A stretch of DNA of 64,000 bases, taken from positions 248,001-312,000 of the forward strand of contig JAUIRK010000097.1 of NCBI GenBank assembly GCA_030549495.1, read 5' to 3'. The position numbers were made by a program, and so were the translations under genes. Below the pieces are notes generated by a model that worked only from the letters and a program-made list of their open reading frames with translations, had not been told where the DNA came from and searched no databases. Below are positions 46,731 through 58,264 of this stretch, one piece after another (the first letter of the stretch is position 1; every line of letters starts with the position of its first letter). The stretch comes from Nectonema munidae. Lineage: Eukaryota > Nematomorpha > Nectonematoida > Nectonematidae.

Positions 46731-49700
46731 TTAAACACAAATTCTATAAGTTATATACCGACCTGCCGTTTCTGAAGGCCGTATTATTTTGACAACCTAA
46801 AATGGATAAATGAAACAAAAATTAATGCGTGTTCAGTCTTCGTAAATTCGGATTCGATCGGTATACCTGTCCTCTCTTCAGACCCATATATCGCGCTACG
46901 GGGTCACCCATTTGAATTCTGGGTAATTGACTTTCTTTGAGTTTACTAAATCAAAAACATTGTTAAATGTATAAGGGCTACAAATAATACCCCACAAAAT
47001 AGGCGAAAACGTGCTTCAGAAAAGTAAATCATTTAAGCTATTTTATTATTTTTTATCCATTAATAATAAAAAAAATCGAAACCAAAATCTATTTCATATA
47101 ACAGCAAAAATTTCCAATCACACTATTATATATTTTAATATTTTGAAGTTAACACATAAATTTAAAAGAAGATGAAGAAAGCACGTGTTTATTTATCGAA
47201 ACAAAAAGAAACACTTTTTTTAGCATAAAATTCTTTTTATGTATAATCACCTTTTCCTAACAAAATGGAAAAGATTGTTTCCAAAAAATGTATACGAAAT
47301 ACGACTTATAGTAATGAACATTAGTTACTTTTATAAACTTAGTATTATTAAAAAACATATGTGCTATAAGTTGCCAATAATTTCTTTCCGTTTAGAGAAC
47401 TGACACATCTTGACAAAGTTTAAAATTGAACTAAGGAAACTCAATTTGTCTTCCTTTTAAAAATCTTAATGGGGTACTTCGATGTGACATTAATTTTGGA
47501 TAAATTGGGAAATGAGCAGTGCTATATTAAGGGTGTCATCTGGCCACCCCAACCCCCTTCCTAAAATTAAGCATCGATCTTTTATATTTGTTTGCCTTCC
47601 AGTTTATTTGAAATAGTTAATTTTGTAAATGGAATAATAATACCTAAATGACCTTTAAAAAGTCCAAATGATGAGTTACAAAAGCCTTTTAAAATTAAGA
47701 ATGAAAAAGTAGTAATTGAGAAATGTAAATTTTAGTAGCTGGATGATAAAAACTCAGAAGAGTCGAAATGTTCCAATAATAAATCAATACTTTTAACTTT
47801 AATATTAGAATCTTTTAATCAATAATTATATCAAAGTATAGTATGAAAATACTTGAGCAACATCCTGCGTACCTAAGAAAAAAATAGTTTTATTTTTGTA
47901 AGCATATGGAGTGGCGCTTCTATGGTCGAAGTCGAAAGTGAAGAGTTGAAATTGATTTTATTATATTTGGAGACAGGAAGTTTATTTTTTTTTAAATAAA
48001 GTCTTTTGATTCGTTTACTCGTGATGAAATGTTTCTCATGTGGATGAAGCCGTAAAGAAAGAAAAATATTCTGGTAGATAAATCAATCATACTGCTCTAA
48101 CAAATGGTAAATGTGTGAGCCATGGCGTTAAAATATTATATTCACTTTCCTATCCCATGTACATTTATTGTATATGTATGCATTACATTTATTCTGCAAA
48201 AGAGTAATAAAAAAAATTATTTCTTTTAATGGTATGCTTGCATGAAAACAGCGCACAGCTACAGAAAATTCATTCCATTTAAAGAAGAATATAATTATGC
48301 ACTATTCAACGTGTGCTAAATGGAATCTTTAACTCCACCGCTCGCTCTATAGATGACATTCATGCTTATCAACATTGGTTTTGATAATAATTGGAATACG
48401 TAAAAAAGTTTAAACTTACTAACGAGTTAGGAGTTCTGATTTTTCTTCAGACGTCATTACAATATGTTCGGGTACTAGCTACGAAGGAAAAGGCAAAATT
48501 TTTTTTTTACTTAGAAAAAATGAATAAATTCTACTTCATGCTCCGTTATATTAATCAGTAATTCAGTGTCCAGAAATTGCTGAAGAATGTATTTGGGAGC
48601 CATATCTTCTAAGGCCTAGAAAGTTATACAGTTAAAAATAAATTTAAAAAAAGATATACAAGAAAAATTTATTGCGATATTTCAAACACCATAGTCTTCA
48701 TATTCATAATGAAAAAAGGGTTTTCCTTCCATTTTAAGTATAAGTTTTTTTAGCGAATAGTACGTAAACTCTTTGATCTGATTGGATAAATTTTCTTTTA
48801 CCAAACAAATTACGCTGGGAATGGAAATAAATTTTAAGTATTCAAATGAACTTCGCAAAAGTTTCAGAATGGTAAAAATAGACGCATCACAAACATTCTT
48901 TAGTATTTGGAAAACAGAGATTTCTTGAGGTTATCACCAAATTGGAAATGTGACAATCAAATGAAAACTGGAAAATTTATTACGGCCATTTTTTAAAATA
49001 TAAATAAAATGTCTTTCCAAAGTAGTTTGATGTGTAGACGACGGCCTTATTCAGAAGATAAAAAATAGTTATGGGTGTATTCCCAATTATAGTAAACACA
49101 GCAAACAACAGGACTCTCATAGCCAACAATTAAAGCATTATAATACTTATTATCCTTTCTTCTTAGCACCAATATTACATTCGCAGTGGTCCCCAAACGT
49201 TTTCTGATCGTTACCCACTTTTCATACATGATCCTTGTCTATGGCCCCCACAACAATCATAGACGGTGAATACCGTGACTGTCTACTAGTATCTAACAAT
49301 TAAAATCATTAGATTAATTAAAAAGGGCATTTTGCTAAAAGGTGTTTCAAGAATAAGCAAAAAAAGAAGGAAACAGAAAATCCACTGGATGGAAAAAGTT
49401 TATTAATCCTTACAAAGTCTTAATTAAGTCTTACAAATTTGATAACATTGTAACAATTAAGTGCTCTAGTTGGGAGACAATTCTACTCAGTGTGAAGTTG
49501 CAGACTATCGACAAGCTTCTTGATTCTTGGTTTTGTTTCACTTAAAGCTCAACGTAGGTTTTATTTATGCATAGCATAAGATTTATGGCCCTTTAAATTT
49601 TGCTTTATGGTCCCCAGAGGGCCATGGCCAACATTTTGGGAACCAATGATCTACGTCGGAGTTAAGGTCGGTTTTTTTTAAAATATTATTATTAAAAATA

Positions 49701-52700
49701 ATTTTTTTAGATAATCAATTTATTTATTTTTGTAAGCATATGGAGTATTTTTTATTTTTGTAAGGATATGGCAGACTTTTAAGTATTTGGAGTTAGAGCC
49801 CTGTGTGGGGCAGGCCACTTGCGCGGGTTTGCGGGACACATTGTGGCTGAGGGTCATTTGTTTAAAAGTTACTGCGGAGCGGGGTGGGTTCAATATTAGT
49901 ACTGCAGGGTTAACTTGTAAAATTGCGGATATTTGAGAATTGATTCTTAAACAATCGTATAATTTATAAGATACATAGCTCATACCTGATTGTATAAAGT
50001 GTAACATCAGTAAAGTACCTCAAACACGCTGACACTTTTACATCATCAAGGCTCCATTTTTTTCTTTAGATAAAGTGGATTTTTAATTACATATACATTA
50101 CATTATATTGAAGGAATTTTCCTAGACTTTCTGCTGTCGCATGTAATATTTTATGTATTAGTTAGTGGGCGTAAATTGAGTCTTTCTGGCCACCGAATTT
50201 TTGCAAGAACAGCTTTAAAAGGCCAAACTCTCATTGATATTTTATTTAAAAACAGCGCTACAAATAATAAAATTTTGTTTTAAATCTAACATGATAAAAA
50301 TCCAATGTACAAAAACGGTATCATTCAAATTATATTCGTTATCAAAATGAGATGGATGTTGGGCGCTTAAGGGCTTAAATTTTAAACTGCGTATTTAGAA
50401 ATTCTAAGCGTTGGTCGGTTATGGGTATTTTTAATATTTTTATTGCGAGTGCAAAATAATAAAATAAGGAGAGGGATGGGTTTGTAAATTTTTTTCAACA
50501 CGCACAGGGCTCTAACAGAAGGAGAAGGGAATATATTTCCCTTCGAATGCGCAAAACCTTGCTTCTACTGCTAACAATTAAAAGATTTCACAATCTAGAG
50601 AACTAGTTAGAAAATTCATTTTAGTTTTGTTTATAAACTGATCTTTAAAAAACTTTTCAATTTATATTTTTTCCCAAATATACTTTAGTGGTCTATCAGT
50701 TTTGCACTATGCTTTAAAATAAAGATAAGTTACATTTAATATATGCCGTAAAAAGGCGGCTTGCGAACTTATTTCATTCGATAAAGAAGTTAGTTCGTTA
50801 CACGAAATATTCGTTAACGGACTAAGGTTTTTCTTATTCTAGTGTGAATGATCAGTGGGGCAAACAAAAGTCAATAAAGTAAAAAAAAGTTTTTTTTCTT
50901 TTTTTCTTAAAAGATTGGCAGAAAAATATTTTTACAAATTAAGAAAAAACCATTGCAAAAATTTTAAGTTTATAGGTCAATAAAGTCAAAAAATGTTTTT
51001 ACGTAAAAAAAAGTTAAAACTTAATTTTTTTGGTTAAAATTTTTTTTGAAAAAATTATTATTTTCCAAAAATAATATTTTATGAAGTATTTTTTTTATTT
51101 TTTATGGCTAGACTTTATTGAAAATAAATATGGTTGAATTGTTTTTAACATTTTGAGGATAAATTTTTAGAAAAAATTGTCATTTTTTTATTCTATACTA
51201 AAGCTTACAAAAACCTAACACTTCTTTTTGTTTAACTTTTTTGAAGGTACGACTAGTTTTAAACATTTACAAGCAAAAAAATTTTAAAATACATTTTTTT
51301 ATCAACTAAATTTATCATTCTTTTAAAAATTAAATAACGTTTGAAAATTTTTTAGGTCCGAAAGACCCATGTTTGAAACCAAAGGGGTAAAAACTAATTT
51401 TTTACAATTGATGATTTATTTTTTATTCAGTTAGATGCCTAAAACTCAAAAAAGTTCAAAAAATAAAATCAAAAATATAGTTAATCAAAGTCCAAAAGAA
51501 TTTACAATAGATGATGAAGGCAAATTATTTTGTAAACTCTGCAATGTGAAATATGAAAAACTTTTTTTGTCCAAAGCACCAAAAACTCAAAAAAGCACCA
51601 AAGTGCTATTTCTTCGGTGTCTAACAATGAAAGTATAGACACTATGTGTCAAAAAAGTTCAAGCAGAAGTTTTTCAAAAAAAATTGTTACTTCATTTTTA
51701 GAAGCCAATATCCTACTTTACAAACTTAATCCTAGCATAGTCAGCCTTTTTTTCCAAAATGGGACATTCTTTACCTTCTATCAGCAACAGCAGAAAAATG
51801 GTGGACGAGATGTGTATAGAAAAGCTTGAGCAAATTAAATCTATTCTGCTTGACAAACAAGTTTTCCTTATCCTAGATGAAACGGAAATCAATTCAATGA
51901 TCATTTGTAATATTTTAATGGGAGAAATAGAAAAGCCACAAAAAAGTTGGCTTGTTAGGTGTGAAAGATTAGAAACACACGCCAACACAAATGAAGTCTT
52001 TCAACTCATAGACGATGTTCTTAAAGATTTTAAAGTTGAAAGAAAAAAATTTTTGATTTTTATTTCTGATGCACCAAGCTACAATATTTCCGTGTCCAAA
52101 ACTCTAAAGGTTCTCTATGAAAATTCATATCACATAACATGTTTTGCACATTTGTGCCATGAAAGTGCCAGTTTTTTTTTATAAAGATGAATTAATCAGC
52201 TCTATGAAGCTTCTCACAGTGAAAAATAAAAAAGAAGAGCTTTATTTAAAAAAATCGGCACTCCTCCATGTCCTATTGTCACTCGATGGTCTTCCTCGCT
52301 TAAAGCAGCACTTTATTGAGTCGTGCTAAAGAATCGCTGAAAAACTTAAAAGATGTTGAACAATTAATAAACACCAAAGCATCTTATGAATGTATTGTAA
52401 ATGTGATTGAAATCAACCTTTCCACCACACTCACTATTGAAAAGACGTTTAGTATTTATAAAAATTTAGACTTTAGAATCGATGAATGTAAATGTTAAAG
52501 CCTATCTATTTGGATGAGCGCATGAAAGTCAGCGACATACAAAATATAATGAATCTTAGTAATCCAAACATATCTCCCTCATCTTACATTTTGCTGAGAT
52601 CATGTCAGTCTACTTCTGTTTCTTTAGAACGATCCTTTTCTTTGCTCAAAAAATTAATGACAAAAGATCGAAATTTTTAAATATTTTCTGTTTTATTTTA

Positions 52701-55312
52701 ATTCTTCATACTTTTACTTTTGTTTGCTTATGTTTTAATTGAATAAAATAATAAAAAAAACATTGATAGATTTTTTAAAAGAAAATTTTTTTTTGCTAGT
52801 TTTTACAAAAACTCAGTCCTTTCTTAGTTTAGACAAGCTAAAATATGGTTAGGTCAAAAAAAACAAAATTTTGAATAATAAAGTCAAAAAAAAAATTTTT
52901 TAGGTCAAAAAAAATTGCCCTAATGATCAGCAACAAGAATATAATATAAAATAGATTTAATAGATAAACTTGTTAACGTAGAAAATTAGGAAAGAAACAA
53001 CCAGTGCGGTAAGGCACAATTTCTTCAAGTTCGTAAATCGAGACTTCAGTGAATTTATAAGATTATGTGCAAGAGTGTTTTAAGAAATTAAATATGATTA
53101 TATTAAAACCTGATTTTTTCTTTATTCAGTTCTAAATTTAAATACTAGTTTATGTTATATAAAAGTATTTTTGAAATTTCTGCATACTTCTAATCAAACA
53201 ATAAAAAGAACACTACTGTTCACAAATTAAAAAAATCATTTATATTTTATCTATAATTATTTAACAGTTGTCCAAATATTAATCTACCCATACACATTTA
53301 AATTTTTCTTAACTACAATTTCAAAAGATCAAGTAAAAAATTGTGTCAAAATATTTGTGGTTATACTCGACTTGAAAACGGGAATTTAATCCAATGAAAA
53401 CAATTTTTGGGTCTTTTCGTTTAGACGGCCACATCAAGTAATCCCCATTTCGTCTGCCTTTTATAGTTATGTCCTGGTTGCTATAACCAAATAAATATTA
53501 TTATTAATATAATTAATTAATTAATAAATAAATATAATTAACTATAAAAGGTAGACCAAATGGTGATTACTTGATGTGGCCGTCTAAACGAAAAGACCCA
53601 ATTTTTTACTGCTCTAAAGAAATATATAGAGCAATGATATGTATTTTGGATATAACAAAAGCTCTGCGAGCATACAAGAGGTTATAACTTGATTGAATTT
53701 TTATGAAGACACAATATGATTATAAATACATAGAATAGATTTAAGATATAGTTTTCGAGCTTCATTTTTTGTTCAATTAATACTCCAGTTTGAAATTTTG
53801 AGTTTTTTAACGAACCATATAAAATATCTGAGTATGAAATAAATTACATAGCTATTCGATAATTATTTAATCAGCTTATACATAATTATTATTCAATAAA
53901 ATAATGTATTAAATTTGATATTAGTTAAGAATTAAACATGGCAAATAAATTTTTGGCCAATTTTTGAAAGCAAAAGAAAGCGTTCAAATGAATATAAAAT
54001 TAGCAGCTTTTGGATCAAAAACATGGTAGTTTGTGAATAAGTAGTAGTAAAAATAAAGCAGACTTGTTTGGCTGAAGGAGTCATTCCTTGTTGAACTACA
54101 ATGATTGCTCTCGAAATATTTTCCTCTTGCATGCGCTCGCAGTAAGCTTGGACAGTCTTGATTCCCACCTTCGGCTCATCAGGGAAGAAAACGAACATTT
54201 GATCTTGGCAAAAAGAAGACATAATTATTGGCAGGGTAAAAGGAAGCGACAAAGGTTTACAACAACTGTACCAGTCGGATCATCGTTGTGAGCTACTAGT
54301 ACAATTAGATCACTTCTAGCAGGGCGTCGTTCACTAAAGTGCATTATTTATATAAAAAATATATGAAAAAACATAGTTCTTTGTGTAAATTTAGATATGA
54401 TCAAGTACCTGGGCTTATCACCAAATTGAGCTTTAAACTGTTCCAAATCTTGGTCCAACTCTTCTTGAGTGACAAGATAGCCTCGATCATGACATAACTA
54501 AAAAATTAATGTACTCTCCATTAATCCAGAAAACACAATTTCGAAGCTATTGTTGAACTATGAACAAAAAGTATGATACTTGATTCGAAACCAAGAACTT
54601 ATAGTATAAAAACACGCATAAACAGCCCAATCATTCCCCATAACCAAAATTTGTTCTAAAACTTCTCATTAAAAAAATGATGTGCTTGGATCTTAGATAC
54701 TTAAAGTAAACAACTAAGATATACGCATCTTTAAAATATGGTTACCACAAATAAGAAAAATCCTTAAATTTTGGTGGAAAAGAACATCCAAATCAAAGTA
54801 AGAAAATCGAAAAAGACGGTCAAAATTAAAAAGTTAATTTTTTTATTAATAGTTAAATAGAAATATCAATAGTATCAACGTACTTTTGCAATATATTAAA
54901 TATCTAACCGGGACTAATATGGATTTTAATTTAGCAAAAAAATCTTTATATAGTACAGATTTGACTATAATTAAAAGAAATGCTTATATTAGCCATAACA
55001 GACAATAACGGGACGCATGATAAACTTTGTCTGCTTTAAGTAATAAAGTTCTTCTAAAAAGAAATCTAGATATATTTTCAAAAAAAAGAATAAAACGGTT
55101 AAAAACAGTTTAATATTTAGATTTTTGAAATTTTAAAATGGATGAATGAAAAATAAGTTAATGTTTTAACCAGATACGAAAACAAAAAAGGAAAATAATA
55201 TTTGTATAGTGTCTGATAATATTGGATAGTTTTATTTTATAATAAAAATGATTACTTTCATAATGGTGTTTCTAATTTTCCAAAGTTTATATATTTCCTG
55301 TTCATCGTCCAT
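46731..55312 (-). CDS. POLR2E: RNA polymerase I/II/III subunit RPABC1 (RPB5), complete, eight exons
   Basis: RPB5 is shared by all three nuclear RNA polymerases and forms part of the lower jaw contacting downstream DNA. Exons on the minus strand: 55312-55256, 54497-54409, 54333-54272, 54203-54064, 48615-48535, 48478-48420, 46945-46867, 46796-46731. They sum to 633 nt, 210 residues plus stop, the same length as human RPB5. Every intron is GT-AG; introns 2, 3, 5 and 7 are only 56-75 nt, intron 4 is 5,448 nt. Landmarks: [122 protein letters not shown] and [18 protein letters not shown]. Donor GTCTGC of intron 4 is weak. The reading frame is maintained across all junctions, so the model is strong. 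Confidence 0.96.
49184..49648. mobile_element. Probable hAT MITE in RPB5 intron 4
   Basis: CAGTGGTCCCCAAACGTTTT at the left and AACATTTTGGGAACCAATG at the right form imperfect inverted ends of the CAGTGGTTCCCAAAC hAT class. The flanking 8-mers do not match, so the target duplication has decayed or one end is off. About 465 bp, non-coding. Confidence 0.6.
49794..50514. mobile_element. Possible MITE with a GC-rich end (TAGAGCCCTGTG) in RPB5 intron 4
   Basis: TAGAGCCCTGTGTGGGGCAG at the left and GCACAGGGCTCTA at the right are inverted ends. The left 130 bp are GC-rich and recur, inverted, in the CCT6 intron near 60715-60850. No clear target duplication. Non-coding. Confidence 0.5.
50856..52922 (+). 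mobile_element. hAT transposon (CGGBP1-like BED family) with perfect 8-bp target duplication, in RPB5 intron 4
   Basis: The 2,067-bp element is flanked by ATGATCAG on both sides (50848-50855 and 52923-52930). Ends are TGGGGCAA and TTGCCCTA. On the plus strand, antisense to RPB5, it encodes a BED-type zinc finger ([19 protein letters not shown]), [28 protein letters not shown] (first Asp), [17 protein letters not shown] (second Asp), [16 protein letters not shown] and the dimerisation motif [15 protein letters not shown] (catalytic Glu). Frame changes near 51600, 51760, 52190, 52320 and 52495, and a shortened C-terminal half, leave it inactive. Low-complexity A/T tracts pad both subterminal regions. 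Confidence 0.88.
53409..53599. mobile_element. Palindromic MITE with 7-bp target duplication in RPB5 intron 4
   Basis: Inverted arms of about 62 bp (GGGTCTTTTCGTTTAGACGG ... and its inverse) flank an AT-rich centre of about 70 bp. AATTTTT occurs on each side (53402-53408 and 53600-53606), suggesting a 7-bp target duplication, although T-rich sequence makes the exact length uncertain. Arms are about 95% matched. The superfamily is not clear to me. Confidence 0.75.
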
Positions 55313-58264
55313 TATAAAATAACTTGATAAGAACCGGCTTATAAAAAAATATATAAAATAGACAAAAACAATTTTAATTGGTTATATATTTCTCTTAGAT
55401 ACCAGAAGGTCTTGGATTCGATCCAGCAACAAGCGTTCATTAGTCATAATTGCACATTGTCAATCAAAACACTACATGCTACTTTTACCTTTTTAAAATA
55501 AATTATTTAACTTTTTAAAAAGGTACTATTTGATTTTACTTTTTAAAACAAAGTCTAATATATATTTAGATCACAAATAAGCACTGAAATATTTCGTTGT
55601 CTTAGCTCTCTCTTTTTTGCATTTTTTTTATACAAAGAGTAACAGATTACCCCTAAATATGCCAAACATGTCGTGGGGCCCTTAGTATTGTTAAGTTACC
55701 ATTCTCAAATGAAGTCTCTAAATCGTAGCTGATGAGCTTAAAAAGAAAAAATATCACACAAATTTATGACAAAATAGAGCGATATTCTAAAAAATTGTTT
55801 TATTGCCATAAAAGTTGTATAAAATTTAAAATTCGTGAATTGAAAGGAAAATTTTATGCACATACTTTTCTAACTGTCAAACAACTCAATTTATTTAGTC
55901 TAATAATAAAGTGTTGAATGGTAAAAATAAATAAAATTTGCATCGTCAGTAGCAGTTAATTATTATTATAAATGAATTCAATGAACACTTTACATACATT
56001 AGGTAAACTTCACTAAGATCTAATTTTTTGTTTAAAAATCATTTAAGTTTGAGCCATGCACTACAGAATCTTTATATTTGATTATTAATGGAATGAAAAA
56101 TAATCATACTAAAGACATATTTTATATCTCAATTAATCATTTAAAACTATTTAAACTTTTTATATACAATTCTTTGTCTTCTACAATAAATGCTGATTCA
56201 GAGCAGCACCCAGTGCCTGCGCTACCTATATAATTTTGGAGCACGTGCCCCCCTTCTGTATCAATCTTTGCCACCCCCCCTCCCCCCCCCCCCCCCTAAA
56301 ATTTTGGGTTTTGCCCCATGCACTTTTTAAAGGAAAAATAAATAAGCAAAAATTGTACACAATAATCTTGTATAAATGCTGATGTATGTGTATGTATAAT
56401 ATGAGATTTCTATAGGTTTTTATACAGAAGTACTTCATGCTTTTCATCAAAGTAATATAGCATATAAAGTCTTTGCCCCATTTCACCCCCCCCCCCCCCC
56501 CCCCCCCTTGAAATTTTGTTTTAGCACGGGCACTGGCAGCACCTTTCCAAATATCCTGAAATTGAACAAAGTAAAGTTATTAATAATAAGTGGGCTAGTT
56601 TTATATAAAGATAAAAATGTGGTTTTATAAAGAATTTCACTGTAATTTAGTAAAAAAATATTATTTAGAAGTCTTCGCGCCTTTTTTTTATTAGTAAAGT
56701 GTAACCTACCATCAAAATTAACAAAAAGGTAATGCTCCTTATATATTCTGTCTTTAATCTTTGGAAGACTTTTGAAGTTTTATTCCAATGCATTATTACA
56801 GAGTTCGCTTACTAACATATAGAAACATAACTTTCAAAGTATCACTTATATTAGATTAAATAATATAAAAAACTAAAAACACAACATTACAATTTTCAAT
56901 TATAATAAAAATTATGAAGATATAAACATTATTTGGTACATTTAGTGTTTATATACTTAACTTTGCCATTTTAAACACTCCATGTAGTTGATTTCCTAGG
57001 TTTACGCAACTGGAATTTCCTGTAGAAGAAGTTGAGAGTTGATTAAACCTTATTCAATTTCATAGAAACTTATGAGATCTTGTAAAACGTGTGTATACAA
57101 CTTTGAACTTTCTTCTGCTATGTTTTCTAGGAATATAAGTTTTCAAAGAACCATATACAATTAGTTAATCCAGATTTATATTCATCTAAGTTTAACTCTT
57201 TCAAATGTTGTGGTCAAATAATTTGAGGCATGATACGACAGTAAACTCTACGTGTTCTATAATTAATATTCCAATTAATTACGAAGATCATGTGAAGTGA
57301 AAAATTGATCAGTAAATCACAACCACTAGACAGTTTTACTTTTGTAGCAAGCCTTTTCACAAATTTTTGTAAAATAAGATAGTCTTAACTCTGTTACGTA
57401 AATTACTGGTGGTAAAATGTTATACACATAACATTCCAATGGTAACATTTGATTGAATATTCACCTGATTTTGATCTTTAGAGTTTTAAAAAATTTTCTG
57501 CAAAAATATATTATCTCTTCATATATGGTAACATAGTTTTTATCTATGAGAAAAGAATAAAACAGAAAATGAAGAACTAAAGAGTGTGTTAAATCTTATA
57601 TAACACACATCAAAAAACTTTTCAAACTGCATAGAAAGTGTTCCTATTAATTTTAGACTATGAAATCTCGTTTAACATTACTTACACTTTATTTTTATAT
57701 AGTTATACTTTTTCAAATTAATTTTTTAGATGGCATTAAAATTAAAGCAAATTTCAACATTCGTTAGTAACAAATCGAAAGTGAATATCTTGAAAATATG
57801 CCATTATATTGATAAAATTTAGTTTATTGCCCTTTTATATTAAATTATAATTTTGGAAGCTTTAAGGGATATATCCGTCTTTTTTTTTTATAAGCATTCG
57901 TCTTAGATAAATAGCTTAAAATTAAAAATCTGTTAAAGACTATTTCTATGAACAAGCTATCCTTCAAAAAGGGAATTGTACCAAATATACTTTAGACGAA
58001 TCGTTCGGAGACGATATGTTTTTTTCGATCAACTGTCTTGCAAAGAAGTATCTGGAGATATCGCGTAACGCAAAATTGCAATTGATACAATTAAAATGAA
58101 TTATGAATTTAAAAATATGAGTGAAGTTGATTAAATAGTATTTTTCCAATATTTACAAAAAAACTATAATAATTAAAATAGCTCCAAGATCAAAAATTTG
58201 TTTAAAAAATTAATTAATTTTATTTAAAAATATTTTGTTCGATATATTCTAGAATATCTTTAAA
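55313..58264. promoter_or_regulatory. Divergent intergenic region between RPB5 and CCT6
   Basis: The two start codons face away from each other across 2.95 kb, so both promoters, or one bidirectional one, must lie here. It is AT-rich and holds one hAT MITE (56211-56535). A B-box-like GGATTCGATCC occurs at 55413-55423. I see no gene; the small frames at 55732-55917 and 57964-58149 have no recognisable domain. A TTCTAGAA (58247-58254), a minimal heat-shock-element dyad, lies 10 nt before the CCT6 start codon. Confidence 0.55.
56211..56535. mobile_element. hAT MITE (CAGTGCCCGCGCTA family), copy 2
   Basis: A 325-bp copy of the MITE at 12915, in the opposite orientation, with a perfect 8-bp target duplication GCAGCACC (56203-56210 and 56536-56543). 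Poly-C runs of about 17-22 nt occupy the positions of the poly-G runs in the other copy. It sits in the shared upstream region of RPB5 and CCT6. Confidence 0.92.

Noticed and set aside
54088-54291. 67-codon plus-strand frame
   Set aside because: Antisense to RPB5 exon 4, which is clearly the coding strand.
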